DNA from: 39-52-133 sp035531075
Lineage (GTDB): Bacteria; Pseudomonadota; Gammaproteobacteria; Burkholderiales; Gallionellaceae
Length of the DNA: 64,000 bases
Direction: 5' to 3'
Assembly (NCBI GenBank): GCA_035531075.1
Contig: DATKTO010000030.1
Span: forward strand, 62,001 to 126,000
Of this stretch, positions 33,207 to 41,211 are shown piece after piece (position 1 is the first letter of the stretch; every line of letters starts with the position of its first letter). A model generated the notes under the pieces. It ran no database searches. It was not told the DNA's origin and saw only the letters and a list, made by a program, of their open reading frames with translations. A program made the position numbers and the translations under genes.

Positions 33207-33865
33207 ATTCCCCTGAAAATTCTTATGGCCTGTGGTCGCTGGTCATTGTCAACTCGATATTTTTTATCCTGTTCGCTTTCAGCTTTTTCAGGCCGCGGTC
33301 ACGACGCGACTGGCGCACCTTCGGTCTTTATTCGGCTTTCATCGTGGCGCTGTTCACCGAAATGTACGGCTTCCCGCTAACGATCTACTTTCTGTCCGGC
33401 TGGTTATCAGAGCAATTTCCAGGAGTGGATTTTCTTTCGCATGATGCCGGACATTTATTGGAAGTGATGTTCGGCTGGCGCACCAACCCGCACTTTGGGC
33501 CGTTTCATATGCTCAGCTTCGTGTTTATCTTTGGGGGCTTCTGGTTGCTGTCAGCAGCCTGGAAAGTGCTGTATCAGGCAGCACAACATAAAGAATTGGC
33601 GACTACCGGCCCATATGCACTCATGCGTCATCCCCAATACGTTGCCTTCGTCATGGTGATGTTCGGCTTCCTGCTGCAATGGCCAACCTTGATCACCCTG
33701 CTGATGTTTCCATTGCTGCTGTTGGTATATGTGCGCTTGGCACGCGCCGAGGAGCGGGATGCGGAAGCACGCTTTGGCGAGCGCTGGCGTGAGTATGCCG
33801 CCCGTACACCTAGATTTATTCCGCAACGACCCCGTTACGTTTCGCGGAAAGGTGATGTGAAGTGA
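33203..33865 (+). CDS. Isoprenylcysteine methyltransferase-like membrane protein
   Basis: The 220-residue membrane protein has five to six helices and the C-terminal signature of the ICMT/PEMT group: LATTGPYALMRHPQYVAFVM and RLARAEERDAEARFGERWRE. Such enzymes use SAM to methylate lipid-like or thiol substrates. Bacterial members are often found in metal-resistance clusters next to DUF2933, but the substrate is unknown. It is translationally coupled to the DUF2933 gene and ends before the copper-box promoter. Confidence 0.88.
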   Translation: MNSPENSYGLWSLVIVNSIFFILFAFSFFRPRSRRDWRTFGLYSAFIVALFTEMYGFPLTIYFLSGWLSEQFPGVDFLSHDAGHLLEVMFGWRTNPHFGPFHMLSFVFIFGGFWLLSAAWKVLYQAAQHKELATTGPYALMRHPQYVAFVMVMFGFLLQWPTLITLLMFPLLLLVYVRLARAEERDAEARFGERWREYAARTPRFIPQRPRYVSRKGDVK

Positions 33866-33890
33866 CACTGTTATTCAATATGGCTGCATG

Positions 33891-33944
33891 ATTACAGCAT
33901 TGTAATTTGGCCGTCATGTCTGACTAAGGGGCCAGTGCTATAGT
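33891..33944 (+). promoter_or_regulatory. Copper-box palindrome and promoter before the copAB operon
   Basis: ATTACAGCATTGTAAT (33891-33906) is a near-perfect palindrome. TATAGT lies 33 bases after its end (33939-33944) and could be a -10 box, which would place the palindrome centre near -53. CusR/CopR boxes in other bacteria lie at about this distance. The same palindrome recurs at 39097. The promoter would make a leader of more than 300 bases. Confidence 0.6.
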
Positions 33945-34026
33945 TGTTCGTGTTCTATGACTTCACTTGAGTCATGGCTAAGGCCCCGAATATTTGAACC
34001 TGAAAACCACAGTTGGACGAGGTAAA

Positions 34027-34068
34027 GTAGGGTGCGTCCCACGCACCATGATGCGCATGGCGCACCCT
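34027..34068. repeat. GTAG-REP-like palindrome
   Basis: GTAGGGTGCGTCCCACGCACC (34027-34047) is a GTAG tetranucleotide followed by a palindrome, as in REP elements. CGCACCCT at 34061-34068 is a second arm complementary to AGGGTGCG at 34029, so it may be half of a decayed REPIN. It sits in the leader of the multicopper oxidase gene. The remaining 33945-34280 sequence shows no gene. Confidence 0.55.
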
Positions 34069-34280
34069 TGCGGCAAATCCATGGTCCGCTTCGGTGTTGC
34101 CATGCGCTGTGAGGGAGGTGCAATACGCCTCGTATCGACTCACCCAAATGGTGAGCGTGGTTATATGAATAAACTCTCTCTTCTGCTCATCTGCTTGCGA
34201 TTTATTTAGAGCGGTCAACTGAGGTTTTTAGGTTGAACGAGGCAAATGCTGAAACTGATTTTTGTCGGAGGATATTTATA

Positions 34281-35969
34281 ATGAAGCACATTTCAAATTC
34301 CACACCTGTGTTACCGAACCTGCAACGACGAAAATTTCTTGAGGGGCTGGCGGCTGGCGGTATCGTATTAGGTTTGTCCCCCTGGACTTCATCGTTTGCA
34401 GCGCAGCCTGTAGCACAGTCTGCACCAGTGCTTGCCGGTACAGAGTTCGATCTGACAATCGCGCAAACGCTGGTTAACTTTACCGGAAGTCCGCGTCTCG
34501 CCACCACAGTGAATGGCTCCATTCCTGGGCCAACCCTGCGCTGGCGCGAGGGCGACACGGTTACCATCCGGGTCACCAACCGGCTAGCAGAGGAAACTTC
34601 CATACACTGGCACGGCATCCTGCTGCCGTATCAAATGGACGGGGTGCCGGGCATCAGCTTCAAGGGCATCCCGCCCGGGGAAAGCTTCATCTATCGCTTC
34701 AAGGTGGCGCAGACCGGCACCTACTGGTATCACTCACACTCCGGCATGCAGGAGCAGACCGGCATGTACGGCGCGATCATCATTGACCCGGCCGGCGCCG
34801 ACCCGGCTTACATTAATCAGGCTGGCACCGAGCGCGACTACGTGGTGCAGCTGTCTGACTGGACCGACGAAGACCCGATGCGGGTATTCGACAAGCTCAA
34901 GATGCAGAGCGACTACTACAATTTCAACCAGCCCACGGCGGCCGATTTTTTCCGCGACGTAGCCAAAGAGGGGCTTTCCGAGGCTATCGACAAACGGCAG
35001 ATGTGGAATCAGATGCGCATGAGCCCGACCGATCTGGCTGACATCTCCGCTTACAGCTATACCTACCTGATGAACGGCACTGCGCCGGCCGGCAACTGGA
35101 CTGGGCTGTTCCGTCCGGGCGAGAAGGTACGGCTGCGTTTCATCAACTCCGGCGCGATGACGTTCTTTGATGTGCGCATACCGGGGCTCAAGATGACAGT
35201 GGTTCAGGCAGACGGGCAGAACGTCGAACCGGTCACGGTGGACGAGTTCCGCATTGGCGTAGCCGAGACCTATGACGTGATCGTCACGCCAGTGGACGAG
35301 TCCTACACCATCTTCGCGCAGTCGATGGATCGCACCGGCTATGTCCGCGGCACGCTGGCAACGCGTGCCGGCATGTCGGCGGTTATTCCCGCGCCAGATA
35401 AAGCAGAACCGCTCTCCATGGGCGACATGATGGGCGACATGGGCGGCGGACACGTGCGCCACGCCAGGACCGAGTACGGCCCCAGCGTGGATATGCGCGT
35501 GGACTCGCCGCGCACCAACCTGGACGATGCCGGTATAGGGCTGCGCTACAACGGCCGCCGCGTGCTGACCTATGCGGATCTGCACAGCCTGAAAGGAATA
35601 ATGGATACGCGGGCGGCCGATATGGAGATCGAGCTGCACCTCACCGGCAACATGGAACGTTATACATGGTCTCTGGATGGACTGGAATTTGGCAAATCCA
35701 CGCCGGTACACTTTCCCTATGGCAAGCGTGTGCGGGTGATCTTGGTCAATGACACGATGATGAGCCATCCGATGCATTTGCACGGTATGTGGAGCGACCT
35801 GGAGCGGCCGGAAGGTGGTGTGCAGGTGCGCAAGCACACTATTATTGTGCAGCCGGCGCAGCAAGTCAGCTTCCTGGTTAGCGCTGATGCCTTGGGCCGT
35901 TGGGCGTGGCATTGCCACCTCTCCTTGCACATGCATGCGGGCATGTTCCGCGAAGTGGTCGTGGCCTGA
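34281..35969 (+). CDS. copA: Copper-resistance multicopper oxidase (CopA/PcoA type)
   Basis: The 562-residue oxidase has a Tat signal (LQRRKFLEGLAAGGIVLGLS), so it is exported folded. Copper-site motifs are all present: SIHWHGILLPYQMDG, GTYWYHSHSGMQEQTGMYG, HPMHLHGMWSD and WAWHCHLSLHMHAGM. A methionine-rich stretch (MGDMMGDMGGGHVRH) about residues 387-403 is typical of CopA and binds Cu(I). It oxidises Cu(I) to the less toxic Cu(II) in the periplasm. GGAGGA precedes the ATG. It forms an operon with copB. It is a different protein from the P-type ATPase that shares the symbol. Confidence 0.96.
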   Translation: MKHISNSTPVLPNLQRRKFLEGLAAGGIVLGLSPWTSSFAAQPVAQSAPVLAGTEFDLTIAQTLVNFTGSPRLATTVNGSIPGPTLRWREGDTVTIRVTNRLAEETSIHWHGILLPYQMDGVPGISFKGIPPGESFIYRFKVAQTGTYWYHSHSGMQEQTGMYGAIIIDPAGADPAYINQAGTERDYVVQLSDWTDEDPMRVFDKLKMQSDYYNFNQPTAADFFRDVAKEGLSEAIDKRQMWNQMRMSPTDLADISAYSYTYLMNGTAPAGNWTGLFRPGEKVRLRFINSGAMTFFDVRIPGLKMTVVQADGQNVEPVTVDEFRIGVAETYDVIVTPVDESYTIFAQSMDRTGYVRGTLATRAGMSAVIPAPDKAEPLSMGDMMGDMGGGHVRHARTEYGPSVDMRVDSPRTNLDDAGIGLRYNGRRVLTYADLHSLKGIMDTRAADMEIELHLTGNMERYTWSLDGLEFGKSTPVHFPYGKRVRVILVNDTMMSHPMHLHGMWSDLERPEGGVQVRKHTIIVQPAQQVSFLVSADALGRWAWHCHLSLHMHAGMFREVVVA

Positions 35970-36002
35970 GTGCGAAGCAATCAAATAACGGAGAACACAA
36001 CG

Positions 36003-36887
36003 ATGTTGTACAAACGAATAAACATGAGTGCAATTGCCACTATCGCATTGTGTGTAGCGGCTGCCTGGGGGCAGTATGCAATGGCTGCTGAAGGCACAAG
36101 CAAGGCGGATGACATGAGTGGCATGGATCACTCCGGTGGCGGGGATAGCGAAGATATGTCCATGCAGGGTGGATCGGCTCCAGCCGATGCGCGCGACCCT
36201 CATGCTTATTCGGGGGGGTATGACTTTGGCCCTATCCCCCCACCGAAAATGGGAGACGAAGAATACATGGCAGGCCTGATGATCAATCGCCTGGAACGCG
36301 CGCAGACCAGCCATAATGTGTTGAGCGTATACGACCTGCAAGGCTGGATCGGCAAGGATTACGACCGGCTCGTGCTTAAAGCAGAAGGCGAGGTCGATGA
36401 TGGAAAACTTCATGAAGCCCGCACAGAAATATTGTGGGGCCACGCGATTAGCGCCTATTGGAACGCACAACTGGGCGCACGCCAGGATAGTGGCGTAGCA
36501 CCAGGCAGGAGCTGGCTGGCGTTTGGCGTACAGGGGCTTGCACCCTACTGGTTTGAGGTGGATGCCACCGCATACGCCGGTGAGCAAGGGCGCACCGCCT
36601 TGCGATTGGGTGCGGAATATGAATTGCTGCTTACACAGAAACTGATCGTGCAACCGCGCGTCGAGGCAAATTTTTACGGCATGCAGGACGAGGTGCGCGA
36701 GCTCGGCACAGGGTTAAGCAGCCTGGTCGCAGGCTTGCGCTTGCGCTACGAGATTCGCCGCGAGTTTGCGCCGTATGTGGGGGTGGACTGGAGCGGAAAG
36801 TTCGGCGGGACGGCGGATTACGCAAGCGCAGCTGGCGCGCGCACCAGCGACACCAGTGTGGTGGCAGGTGTGCGGCTGTGGTTCTAA
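36003..36887 (+). CDS. copB: Copper resistance outer membrane protein CopB
   Basis: The 294-residue protein has a signal peptide ending QYAMAAEG, a short methionine/histidine/aspartate-rich stretch (MSGMDHSGGGDSEDMSMQ) and a beta-barrel domain with PPPKMGDEEYMAGLMINRLE, NAQLGARQDSGVAPGRSWLA and a final phenylalanine (VAGVRLWF), typical for outer membrane insertion. CopB/PcoB works with CopA in copper sequestration. The ATG follows CGGAGAAC; the gene starts 33 bases after copA. It ends 55 bases from the convergent copS. Confidence 0.95.
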   Translation: MLYKRINMSAIATIALCVAAAWGQYAMAAEGTSKADDMSGMDHSGGGDSEDMSMQGGSAPADARDPHAYSGGYDFGPIPPPKMGDEEYMAGLMINRLERAQTSHNVLSVYDLQGWIGKDYDRLVLKAEGEVDDGKLHEARTEILWGHAISAYWNAQLGARQDSGVAPGRSWLAFGVQGLAPYWFEVDATAYAGEQGRTALRLGAEYELLLTQKLIVQPRVEANFYGMQDEVRELGTGLSSLVAGLRLRYEIRREFAPYVGVDWSGKFGGTADYASAAGARTSDTSVVAGVRLWF

Positions 36888-36942
36888 CAATTATTCACAT
36901 CTGTGTCAGCCTGGCTGTTTCTGAGCTGCGAATGAATGCTGC

Positions 36943-38388
36943 TTAGCGGGAAACGGCAGGATTTTGTTTTGGAAAATGCAGCTTGAATGTCGTGAGCTGG
37001 TTGGCCTGGCTGTCTACGCTGACGTGGCCGCCGTGAAGTTCCATGATGGATTTAACGATGGCCAGGCCAAGCCCTGAGCCCGTGTCAGCGCGGCTACGCG
37101 CGTTGTTGATGCGGTAGAAGCGGTCAAAAATCCGCTCCAGATGTTCGTCCGGGATGCCCTGGCCGTAGTTGCTGACTCTAAGCTCGACAGCTTCAGCAGT
37201 CGATGATACATCTGCATGAACTTCGCTGTTCTGCGGGCTATGCTGCAGCGCGTTGGAAATCAGGTTGCCGATGGCGCGCTGCACCAGAATGCGGTCTGCA
37301 ATGATGGCGCCACTTCCGCTTGGGATGATGCGCACGCCGCGTTCATCGGCGGCCATTTGATAAAACTCCGCAATCTTGTCCAGTTCGGCTCTCAGATCCA
37401 GCTGCTCCGCGTGCAATGACTCTTGGGCGCTATCAGACTGGGCATTATCTGCCTGGGCAAGAAAGAGCATGTCCCTGATCATTCTGGCCAGGCGTTCATA
37501 TTCCTCCAGATTGGATTCCAGCACGGTTTGGTATTCCCCGGCGTTGCGTGTGCGGGATAATGCGACTTGCGTCTGGCCCATCAGATTGTTGATGGGGGTG
37601 CGCAGTTCATGGGCGAGATCCGATGAAAAATCGGAGAGCCGGTCAAACGAGTTGTGCAGCCTTCCCAGCATGGCATTAAAAGCCCCGGCCAGCTCCTTCA
37701 GTTCTGCCGGGGCATCCGCTACGTTCAGGCGCTTTTGCAGATGGCTGGCCGATATTTCGCTCGCCGTTTCTGCCATGGCATGCAGTGGTCGCAAGCCGCG
37801 TCGCACGATGAGAAATCCCAGAAAGGCGGCTGTCATGCCGCTTAAAATCATCGTGAGCAGCAATGTTTGCTTGTAGCGGATTAGCAAACTAAGTGCATCA
37901 TCCGCGTCAAGTGCCAGGACGATGAGTACCTTGCCGGTGCGTCTGTCTCCCAGCGCTCCCCAGGCTGCGACTGCATGGTAGGGCTGAGCCAGGCTGGGCA
38001 TCGATATGCTTGCGTGATCGGGTGATGTGTCGATGTCTACAGGATGCTCCAGCAATTCCGCTGACGGCTTCCACTCCGCTGACGTCAGCAAGGTATTCCC
38101 CTGAGCATCCAGCAGGGCAAGGCGCAAGTGTGGATGGCCGATGATGACATCGTGGAACTGGCTGGGTGCGGCAACGATCTGCCCCGGTGTATCCACAGTG
38201 GAAAGCTGGTGGCGGAACAGGTCGACCTTGCCGAGCAGTTCTTCATGATCGCGTTTCATCAACTCAACTTCCAGAAACCGGTACAGGAATGCGCCGGTTC
38301 CGGTCAGCAGAATGATGGCAGACATGGCAAACAGGAAGCTCAGCCTGAATGTAATGGAATTGAGATTAACGCCAACAATGCGCGCCAT
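36943..38388 (-). CDS. copS: Heavy-metal sensor histidine kinase (CopS/CusS type)
   Basis: The 481-residue kinase has two membrane helices (about 15-37 and 177-200) around a periplasmic sensor of about 140 residues, HAMP, a HisKA domain with the phosphorylated histidine in SSDLAHELRTPINN near residue 259, and HATPase motifs (NLISNALQHS, YGQGIPDEHLERIFDRFYR, GSGLGLAIVKSIM). It is the CusS/CopS/PcoS type that senses periplasmic copper or silver. The start overlaps the copR stop, so the two are coupled. It probably controls the copAB and cupredoxin promoters. Confidence 0.93.
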   Translation of the reverse strand: MARIVGVNLNSITFRLSFLFAMSAIILLTGTGAFLYRFLEVELMKRDHEELLGKVDLFRHQLSTVDTPGQIVAAPSQFHDVIIGHPHLRLALLDAQGNTLLTSAEWKPSAELLEHPVDIDTSPDHASISMPSLAQPYHAVAAWGALGDRRTGKVLIVLALDADDALSLLIRYKQTLLLTMILSGMTAAFLGFLIVRRGLRPLHAMAETASEISASHLQKRLNVADAPAELKELAGAFNAMLGRLHNSFDRLSDFSSDLAHELRTPINNLMGQTQVALSRTRNAGEYQTVLESNLEEYERLARMIRDMLFLAQADNAQSDSAQESLHAEQLDLRAELDKIAEFYQMAADERGVRIIPSGSGAIIADRILVQRAIGNLISNALQHSPQNSEVHADVSSTAEAVELRVSNYGQGIPDEHLERIFDRFYRINNARSRADTGSGLGLAIVKSIMELHGGHVSVDSQANQLTTFKLHFPKQNPAVSR

Positions 38389-39059
38389 CAGTCACGCTCC
38401 TCGAGGACGTAACCCATGCCGCGGATGGTGTGGATCAGTTTCTTTTCAAAGTTGTCATCTATTTTTGCACGCAAGCGCCGCATCGCTACTTCAACCACGT
38501 TGGTATCGCTGTCAAAATTCATGTCCCACACCTGCTCGGCAATGAAAGTGCGCGATAGCACTTCGCCCTGGCGGCGCAAAAACAGATGCAGTAAGGTAAA
38601 TTCCTTGGCGGTGAGGTCTATCCTGACTTGACCACGCGTAGCTCTGCGTCGCAGGGGGTCAAGTTCAAGGTCGGCGACATGTAGAGCTTCTGGCTGCTGT
38701 ATCTTGCCGCGGCGCAAGAGTGTGCGGATGCGCGCAAGCAACTCGGAAAAGGCAAATGGTTTTACCAGGTAATCGTCAGCCCCGAGCTCTAGTCCTTTAA
38801 CTCTGTCTTCGACCTTGTCTCTTGCGGTGAGAAAAATTACAGGTGTCTGCTGGCTGCGGCGCAGTTCCTGCAGCACGTCCCAGCCGTCTTTTCCAGGCAG
38901 CATCACATCGAGCACGATGACGTCGTATTCGCCAGTCAGGGCTAAGTGCAATCCGTCCTGGCCGTTGCTCGCCAGGTCGACAATAAAGCCATTCTCACTG
39001 AGCCCCTTGCGCAGGTAGTCGCCAGTTTTAATTTCATCTTCAACGATCAGGGCTTTCAT
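38388..39059 (-). CDS. copR: Copper response regulator (CopR/CusR type)
   Basis: The 223-residue OmpR-class regulator has a receiver domain (LIVEDEIKTGDYLRKGLSE; phosphoacceptor aspartate in DVIVLDVMLPGKDGWDV; VKPF lysine) and a winged-helix DNA-binding domain with LTAKEFTLLHLFLRRQGEVL and a recognition region including TNVVEVAMRRLRAKID. Very close in pattern to CusR/PcoR. It likely binds the palindromes at 33891 and 39097. The second is 38 bases upstream of its own start, so it may also autoregulate. Confidence 0.94.
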   Translation of the reverse strand: MKALIVEDEIKTGDYLRKGLSENGFIVDLASNGQDGLHLALTGEYDVIVLDVMLPGKDGWDVLQELRRSQQTPVIFLTARDKVEDRVKGLELGADDYLVKPFAFSELLARIRTLLRRGKIQQPEALHVADLELDPLRRRATRGQVRIDLTAKEFTLLHLFLRRQGEVLSRTFIAEQVWDMNFDSDTNVVEVAMRRLRAKIDDNFEKKLIHTIRGMGYVLEERD

Positions 39060-39096
39060 TGCATAACCTTAAATTGACAAAATATATCCATCAGCG

Positions 39097-39150
39097 ATTA
39101 CAGAATTGTAATCTTCCCGTCAGGTAAGTGTAGGTGTGGGGAGCATAAGA
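39097..39150. promoter_or_regulatory. Copper-box palindrome in the divergent copR-cupredoxin region
   Basis: ATTACAGAATTGTAAT (39097-39112) is a perfect palindrome and differs by one base from the site at 33891. CATAAG/ATAAGA at 39144-39150 is about 32 bases downstream of it, the same distance as in the copAB promoter. CCGTCA also follows the palindrome in both places. The site lies between copR (minus) and the cupredoxin gene (plus), so it could serve either. Confidence 0.65.
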
Positions 39151-39208
39151 TACAAGCCAACATTGGGCAATTAAATAAGTTTAACTTAACCAGGAAAAGG
39201 TCATAATC

Positions 39209-39745
39209 ATGAAAAAGCAGACAGTAATTTTTGCATGTCTTTTTGCCATCGTAATGCCGGTGTCTGCTGTTTGGGCTGAAGCTGGGCATCACGACCATGG
39301 CATGCAGGAGGCAAAAGATAGTGCGGGTCATCACAAGAAAAACGCTGGACACGAACATGGCAATGAGATATCAGCTGCGGGTCAGGCAGGCAGCCCTGAT
39401 AAAGTCAGCCGTACCATCAAGATAACCGCGTTTGATACGATGCAGTATGACAAGAAAGATATTCAGGCCAGACCCGGTGAGACTATCCGCTTTGTGGTAA
39501 CGAATGCCGGCAAGATCAAGCACGAATTTACCATTGGTACACGGGAGGAGCAGTTGGAACATGCAGAAATGATGGCCAGCATGCCCGGCATGGAGCACGA
39601 GGAAGGGAATTCAGTCAGTCTTGAAGCAGGTGAATCAAAAGAGCTGGTATGGCAGTTCGGTAAGGCAGGTGCGGTTGAAATTGCTTGCCATTTGCCTGGC
39701 CATTTTGAGGCAGGGATGAAGGCCAAGGTGAGCATCAAGAAATAA
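39209..39745 (+). CDS. Exported cupredoxin-domain copper protein
   Basis: The 178-residue protein has a signal peptide (FACLFAIVMPVSAVWAEAGH), a histidine-rich linker (GHHDHGMQEAKDSAGHHKK, about residues 27-50) and a cupredoxin fold with the type-1 copper ligands: histidine in IKHEFTIG, then cysteine, histidine and methionine in EIACHLPGHFEAGMKAK. It resembles copper-resistance cupredoxins of the CopC/CusF neighbourhood. It may carry copper or electrons to the multicopper oxidase. It lies 44 bases before the CusF-like gene. Confidence 0.92.
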   Translation: MKKQTVIFACLFAIVMPVSAVWAEAGHHDHGMQEAKDSAGHHKKNAGHEHGNEISAAGQAGSPDKVSRTIKITAFDTMQYDKKDIQARPGETIRFVVTNAGKIKHEFTIGTREEQLEHAEMMASMPGMEHEEGNSVSLEAGESKELVWQFGKAGAVEIACHLPGHFEAGMKAKVSIKK

Positions 39746-39789
39746 AAGCAGTAGTAAAATTAATCCAGTGTCATTAAAAGGAGTTTGCA

Positions 39790-40137
39790 ATGTATAAATC
39801 AAGCACAGTAGTCGCACTCGCTGCCGTCATTTCCTTGGCGGCATTTTCCGTTTACGCCGAGGGCACGGACGGCATGCAAAAAGATATGGGGCAGAAGACT
39901 GCTACACAAGTCCATCAGGGGCGGGGTATAGTAAACAAGATGGATTTGGATGCCGGTAAAATCAATATTAACCATGAGGCTATCAAAAGTCTGAAGTGGC
40001 CGAAAATGACCATGGATTTCAATGTGCAGGATATATCCGCACTTGCCGGGATTAAACCGGGCATGAAGGTGGATTTCGAACTTGCCAAGTTTGGAAATGG
40101 CTATCGCATCACGCGAATTGAACAGGCCAAGGAGTGA
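39790..40137 (+). CDS. CusF-like periplasmic copper-binding protein
   Basis: The 115-residue protein has a signal peptide ending SVYAEG and the CusF/CopG-type OB fold: GRGIVNKMDLDAGKININHE, IKSLKWPKMTMDFNV and IKPGMKVDFELAK. The histidine, tryptophan and two methionines (NHE, LKWPKMTMDF) are the Cu(I) ligands known from CusF. AAAAGGAG precedes the ATG. CusF hands copper to CusCBA exporters, but no cusCBA genes are in the window, so the partner here may be the P-type ATPase or the oxidase. Confidence 0.93.
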   Translation: MYKSSTVVALAAVISLAAFSVYAEGTDGMQKDMGQKTATQVHQGRGIVNKMDLDAGKININHEAIKSLKWPKMTMDFNVQDISALAGIKPGMKVDFELAKFGNGYRITRIEQAKE

Positions 40138-40222
40138 TCTCATTAATAGGCGTGATTCACTGGCGCCCTTACCTTGCCGCTAAAGTAGTGGTATCGTAAT
40201 CTTTTGTCTAAAATCATGAAAC

Positions 40223-41092
40223 ATGATGAAACAGATTAAAATAATTCTTCCGGCAACGGCACGCAGCCATTGGGTGGGCGACGGCTTCAACGTGCGCCCC
40301 ATTTTTGCGCAGCTGGCGTTCACGCAGGATATCAGCCCGTTCCTGATGTTCGATTACGCAGCACCGCGCGAGTTTGCCGCGACGGAGGAAAAACGCGGCG
40401 TGGGCCCGCATCCGCACCGCGGCTTTGAGACGGTGACGATCGCGTTTCAGGGTGAAGTCGAACATGGCGACTCGGTCGGCAATCGCGGCGTGATCGGGCC
40501 GGGCGATGTGCAATGGATGACCGCCGCATCCGGGATTATTCACGAGGAATTTCTGTCACGTGAATTTTTGAAGCGCGGCGGCATCCTGGAAATGGCACAG
40601 CTGTGGGTCAACCTGCCGGCGAAAGACAAAATGATCGCGCCGAAATATCAGTCTATCCTGGGCCGGGATATTCCTGTTGTGCAACTGGCGGAAAACAGCG
40701 GCACAGTGCGCGTGATTGCGGGTAGTTTTGCGGGAACCCAGGGTGCTGCCAGCACCTTTAGCCCCGTCAATCTGTGGGACATCAAGTTAAATGCAGGCAA
40801 GAGTGTGGAGTTGACGGTGCCCGAGGGGCACAACACCATGCTGTTTGTGCGACAAGGAAAAATAACAGCAGGGAATGCAGTGGTTGGTACAGCCGATCTT
40901 GCGTTGCTGGAGCGTGCCGGCACGCGCCTCACGCTGCAGGCCCAGGACGATACCAGTTTATTGCTGATGGGCGGCGCGCCTATCGCCGAGCCCATCGTTG
41001 CTTCAGGCCCTTTTGTGATGAACACGGAACAGGAAATACGCGTCGCGATGATGGATTACCAGAGTGGGCGGATGGGGCAAATAGCTGTTTGA
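40223..41092 (+). CDS. Pirin-family cupin protein
   Basis: The 289-residue protein has the N-terminal pirin cupin with the metal-binding RGVGPHPHRGFETVTIAFQG, the GDVQWMTAASGIIHEEF segment, and the C-terminal cupin (WDIKLNAGKSVELTVPEGHN). Bacterial pirins such as YhhW can act as quercetin dioxygenases; most have unknown substrates. Two adjacent ATGs (40223, 40226) are possible starts and no clear ribosome site is present. It is probably not part of the copper system, although next to it. Confidence 0.93.
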   Translation: MMKQIKIILPATARSHWVGDGFNVRPIFAQLAFTQDISPFLMFDYAAPREFAATEEKRGVGPHPHRGFETVTIAFQGEVEHGDSVGNRGVIGPGDVQWMTAASGIIHEEFLSREFLKRGGILEMAQLWVNLPAKDKMIAPKYQSILGRDIPVVQLAENSGTVRVIAGSFAGTQGAASTFSPVNLWDIKLNAGKSVELTVPEGHNTMLFVRQGKITAGNAVVGTADLALLERAGTRLTLQAQDDTSLLLMGGAPIAEPIVASGPFVMNTEQEIRVAMMDYQSGRMGQIAV

Positions 41093-41211
41093 AACGCTTA
41101 TTTCTTTGATAACTACCTTTTTGGTTTGCTCAAAATACTCACTCACATAGATTTCACATTACTGTAATCAAGCGTGAATATAATCTGGTTCCGCATATAT
41201 GGGAGCCTTGC
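41093..41211 (+). promoter_or_regulatory. Probable promoter before the CBS-domain kinase
   Basis: TATAAT is present near 41179-41184. CATTACTGTAATC (about 41157-41169) is a short palindrome that shares half-site TGTAAT with the copper boxes but lacks their spacing. No clear -35 is at 17 bases. Treat as a weak candidate. Confidence 0.35.

Noticed and set aside
34734..36653. Minus-strand open frame of 639 codons
   Set aside because: It lies opposite the multicopper oxidase and CopB genes and has a histidine/arginine-rich, domain-free translation typical of high-GC shadows.
41157..41169. Third copper box before the CBS kinase
   Set aside because: Only the TGTAAT half-site is shared, spacing is wrong and there is no CCGTCA; treated as a chance palindrome.
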